From: CAYOHP01 sp964403795 [NCBI: uncultured bacterium] | GTDB taxonomy: Bacteria > Muiribacteriota > UBA6191 > CAZXTJ01 | Assembly (NCBI GenBank): GCA_964403795.1 | Contig: CAYOHP010000233.1 | Span: 1 to 6,320 of the forward strand | DNA length: 6,320 nt | Direction: 5' to 3' | In this document: positions 4,038 through 6,320 of the stretch, one piece after another | How positions within the stretch are numbered: position 1 is the stretch's first letter | Layout: each line of letters starts with the position of its first letter | Position numbers and translations under genes: made by a program | Notes under the pieces: model-generated | The model's input: only the letters and a program-made list of their open reading frames with translations | Told to the model about the DNA's origin: nothing | Databases searched by the model: none

Positions 4038-6320
4038 GCCCGCCGCTCCGATCGCTCGGCTCGACGATCTGGTCCTGCGCTACGTTCCTCTGCGCGCCCT
4101 GGGACCCACGCCCTCGGGAGCACGCCTGCCCAGGACCTTCCTGGCACTGGATCGGCGCACCGGGGAGCCGGCGGTGGTCGCCCTCTCGGGCGAGCTGGAT
4201 CCCCAGCGCGTGGAACCTGGATTCCGCCACGACCTGGAGGCCGCCCGGGGAACCGGAGGCCGGGTCCGGGCCGGCGTGCTCGACGGGGGACTGCTTACGG
4301 ATCGGGCCTGGGTGGCCTCGGCCTGGACTCCCGGTCTCGACCTCTCCTTTCTGATCTCCACCGGCCTCACCGGGATCGAGGTGGCCCTCCCGGTTCTCTG
4401 GCAGGTCTCGGTCGCCCTCGCCGACCTGCATGGGCGCGGTCTGGTCCACGGCGATCTCCACCCTCGCAACGTGCGGCTCACCCCCGGGGGCGAGGTGGTC
4501 CTGGTGGGCTATGCCCCGGAGCCGGTGGGCGGCCCCCTCAAGACGCCGTCCTCGGAGCAGCCGGTCCAGCGCTACGCCCCACCCGAGTTCCTCTCGCACG
4601 GCCGCTCGAGCGCGCCCGGGGACGTCTACTCCCTGGCGCTCCTCGTCTGGGAGATCTTCCTCGGCGCACCGCTCCTGCCGGCCGGCACCGCGGCGGAAAC
4701 CCTGGCTCGCCAGCAGGCCATGGGGGCCGACCTGCCGCGATGCCTCGGCGGCAGGGGCCTTCCGCCGCGCCTGGTCCCGGTGGTGGCGCGCATGCTGGCG
4801 GTCGACCCCGGCGATCGTCCCGCTTCCGGAGCCGAACTCCATGACACCCTCGTCGAGCTGGTCCCGGACTGGAACAAGCCCTCGGTCCTGGTCCGCGTGC
4901 CACCCGAGCGCCTGGGCGTGGCCGCTGCCAGGGCCCGGGCCCGCCACCTCTCCGAGGCCCGGGAGGACCTGGCGGCCGGGGCCCGGCTCTCGGCCGCCAG
5001 CCACCTCGAGGCCTATTCGGAGCTCGCCGACGCCAGCGGCGGAGAGCTGGGGCCCGACTTCACCAGCCTCCTCGAAGGTGCGCTCTGGCAGACGTTCCTG
5101 GATGCCGGAGGCCAGCAAGGTGCAGGGACCGGCGTGGAGGGCGAGGTCCTCGGATGCCTGCTCTTGTGGGCCTCGTCGGCGATGGCTTCCGGCGGGCACG
5201 CCGAGCTGGCCGCGACCCGCCTGGCCACCCTCGTCCCGCCCTCGAGCCCCCTGGCCCGTTTGATCGCCCCCCCTTTGGCGAGCGCGGCCCGGGTCCGGCG
5301 GGTCGCCAGCCTGATCCGCTTCCTGGCCCGCCACCCCACCGACCCTCGCGGCCTGCTCTGGCTGGCCTCCCTGACTCCGGGATTCGGGGGACGGGCGGGA
5401 ACCCACCCGGCACGTCTCAAGGTCGATCTGCTGGTGCGCCATGGGCTGCCCGGACCCGCCCTGGTCCACCTGGCCGAGGAGCTGGCGACCCGACCCGGCG
5501 ATCCCGCGCTGCTGAGGGAGGCCAAGGAGCTGGCGGAGCGGGCCTTGGGCGAGACGCCCGTCGCCGCGATCGGCCCGGACGAGCCCCATCCCCACGTCGA
5601 TCTGGCCGAGGGCGGTTCCAGGGCCCGGCGCATGGCGCGCCTGATGCGGGTGGCCGCCATGCCCGCAACACCCGCGGCGAGCGCGCATGCGCCCTCGCCT
5701 CCTCGGCCCCCGGGAATCCGCCAGCCTCTGCCCGAGCGACCCCACACCACCGAGGATGCCAGGATCCTCTTCGACATGGCCCAAGGCCTCGCCCGCGACG
5801 GTCTGCTCGAACCTGCCGTGGAGGCCTTCCATCGGTTGCTGACCACCGGGGAGCTGGAACGGACCCGCTTCAAGCCGGTCTCCGTCGAGGAGCTGCGTCA
5901 TCTGGTCTGGGTCGCCCTCCGGGTGCCCGACCCGGAACGCCCGCCGGACACCCTCCTGCGCCTCGCCGAGTTGCTCCGGCTCCTGGGAATGACCCGGCTG
6001 GCGGGTCTGGTCCATGCCCTCTGGTCGAGCCTGGCGTCCCCCGACCAGGTCGCCTCCACCATCGAGTCCCTGGTATCGCGTGACCCATGGTCCCTTCCGC
6101 TCCTGGCCGTGGCGGTGCGGGTCGTCCGGGATCCGGAGGAGAAGGCCCGCCTGGGCGCCAGTCTGGCCCGCGAGGCGAGTCTGGCAGGAGCCCTCGAGCT
6201 GGCAGTACGGGCAGCCAAGTCAGCCGCGGATCTCGACCCCGGACTCGACGCGGTGAAGGCCGCCGCGGCGGCGGTGGAAGCGGCCCGGAACGAGGAGGAG
6301 CGAGCCGCTTCGGCCTTCCT
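4036..6320 (+). CDS. Large kinase-like protein (probable pseudokinase) with C-terminal helical repeats, cut by the window end
   Basis: Open from ATG 4036 to the last base (761 complete codons, no stop), so the C terminus is missing. Residues about 15-275 follow a Hanks kinase fold: HGDLHPRN (138-145, catalytic-loop D140 and N145 present), YAPPEF (180-185, the APE region), DVYSLALLVWE (196-206, helix F) and AVDPGDRP (255-262, with the conserved Arg). Three key elements are missing. The glycine loop reads GPTPSGA (23-29), the VAIK position reads VALS (48-51, Lys to Ser), and the DFG position reads GYA (158-160). That predicts a pseudokinase or an atypical enzyme. Residues 295-540 and 570-761 are Leu/Ala-rich and helical, some TPR-like (LARDGLLEPAVEAFHRLL, 585-602), joined by a Pro-rich linker (543-570). 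No membrane helix is evident. It starts 109 bp after the kinase, in the same orientation. GAGG (4025-4028) supports ATG 4036; an in-frame ATG at 4021 has no ribosome site. Consistently high third-position GC supports this frame against the long antisense ORF. Confidence 0.88.
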   Translation, partial: MPAAPIARLDDLVLRYVPLRALGPTPSGARLPRTFLALDRRTGEPAVVALSGELDPQRVEPGFRHDLEAARGTGGRVRAGVLDGGLLTDRAWVASAWTPGLDLSFLISTGLTGIEVALPVLWQVSVALADLHGRGLVHGDLHPRNVRLTPGGEVVLVGYAPEPVGGPLKTPSSEQPVQRYAPPEFLSHGRSSAPGDVYSLALLVWEIFLGAPLLPAGTAAETLARQQAMGADLPRCLGGRGLPPRLVPVVARMLAVDPGDRPASGAELHDTLVELVPDWNKPSVLVRVPPERLGVAAARARARHLSEAREDLAAGARLSAASHLEAYSELADASGGELGPDFTSLLEGALWQTFLDAGGQQGAGTGVEGEVLGCLLLWASSAMASGGHAELAATRLATLVPPSSPLARLIAPPLASAARVRRVASLIRFLARHPTDPRGLLWLASLTPGFGGRAGTHPARLKVDLLVRHGLPGPALVHLAEELATRPGDPALLREAKELAERALGETPVAAIGPDEPHPHVDLAEGGSRARRMARLMRVAAMPATPAASAHAPSPPRPPGIRQPLPERPHTTEDARILFDMAQGLARDGLLEPAVEAFHRLLTTGELERTRFKPVSVEELRHLVWVALRVPDPERPPDTLLRLAELLRLLGMTRLAGLVHALWSSLASPDQVASTIESLVSRDPWSLPLLAVAVRVVRDPEEKARLGASLAREASLAGALELAVRAAKSAADLDPGLDAVKAAAAAVEAARNEEERAASAF

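Noticed and set aside
3976-6015. 679-aa ORF on the minus strand
   Set aside because: It is antisense to the kinase-like gene. Its translation is Gly/Arg/Gln-rich with no recognisable domain, whereas the plus-strand frame has ordered kinase motifs and strong third-position GC.

Overview
The window is a GC-rich bacterial chromosome fragment that looks planctomycetal, possibly from the Isosphaeraceae. That is an inference from composition and gene content: a membrane-anchored Hanks-type kinase with PEGA repeats, a second large kinase-like protein beside it, a DUF5989 microprotein, tRNAs without encoded CCA and roomy GC-rich intergenic DNA. No rRNA, IS element, CRISPR array or phage gene was seen.

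Layout. Positions 1-285 are a non-coding repeat patch with a perfect 55-bp direct repeat (1-55 and 157-211) and several short hairpins. A 50-aa DUF5989-type membrane protein runs leftward (438 to 286). It diverges from a tRNA pair running rightward: a CAU-anticodon tRNA, probably tRNA-Ile2, at 573-646, and tRNA-Glu(UUC) at 703-775. The two units appear to be driven by back-to-back sigma70-like promoters, with a perfect 12-bp palindrome lying between their -35 boxes. A secreted SYLF/Ysc84-domain lipid-binding protein follows at 861-1445.

After about 300 bp of intergenic DNA come two large rightward genes. The first (about 1773-3926) is a complete transmembrane Ser/Thr kinase: all catalytic motifs, then one membrane helix, then a beta-rich module, a Pro-rich linker and two PEGA domains. 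The second (4036 to beyond 6320) stays open to the window edge. It encodes a kinase-fold protein that keeps the catalytic-loop Asp and Asn but has lost the glycine loop, the VAIK lysine and the DFG aspartate, followed by more than 450 residues of mostly helical sequence.

How they may work together (inference): the first gene is a receptor-like kinase with an extracytoplasmic sensor. The second is a probable pseudokinase or atypical kinase scaffold in the same orientation, 109 bp downstream, and a candidate partner. Start-region anomalies are the main points for a second look: a near-ideal ribosome binding site and ATG out of frame with the kinase, a sigma54-like element just upstream of it, and a hairpin enclosing the pseudokinase start. 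I found no unmistakably new defence or biosynthetic system.
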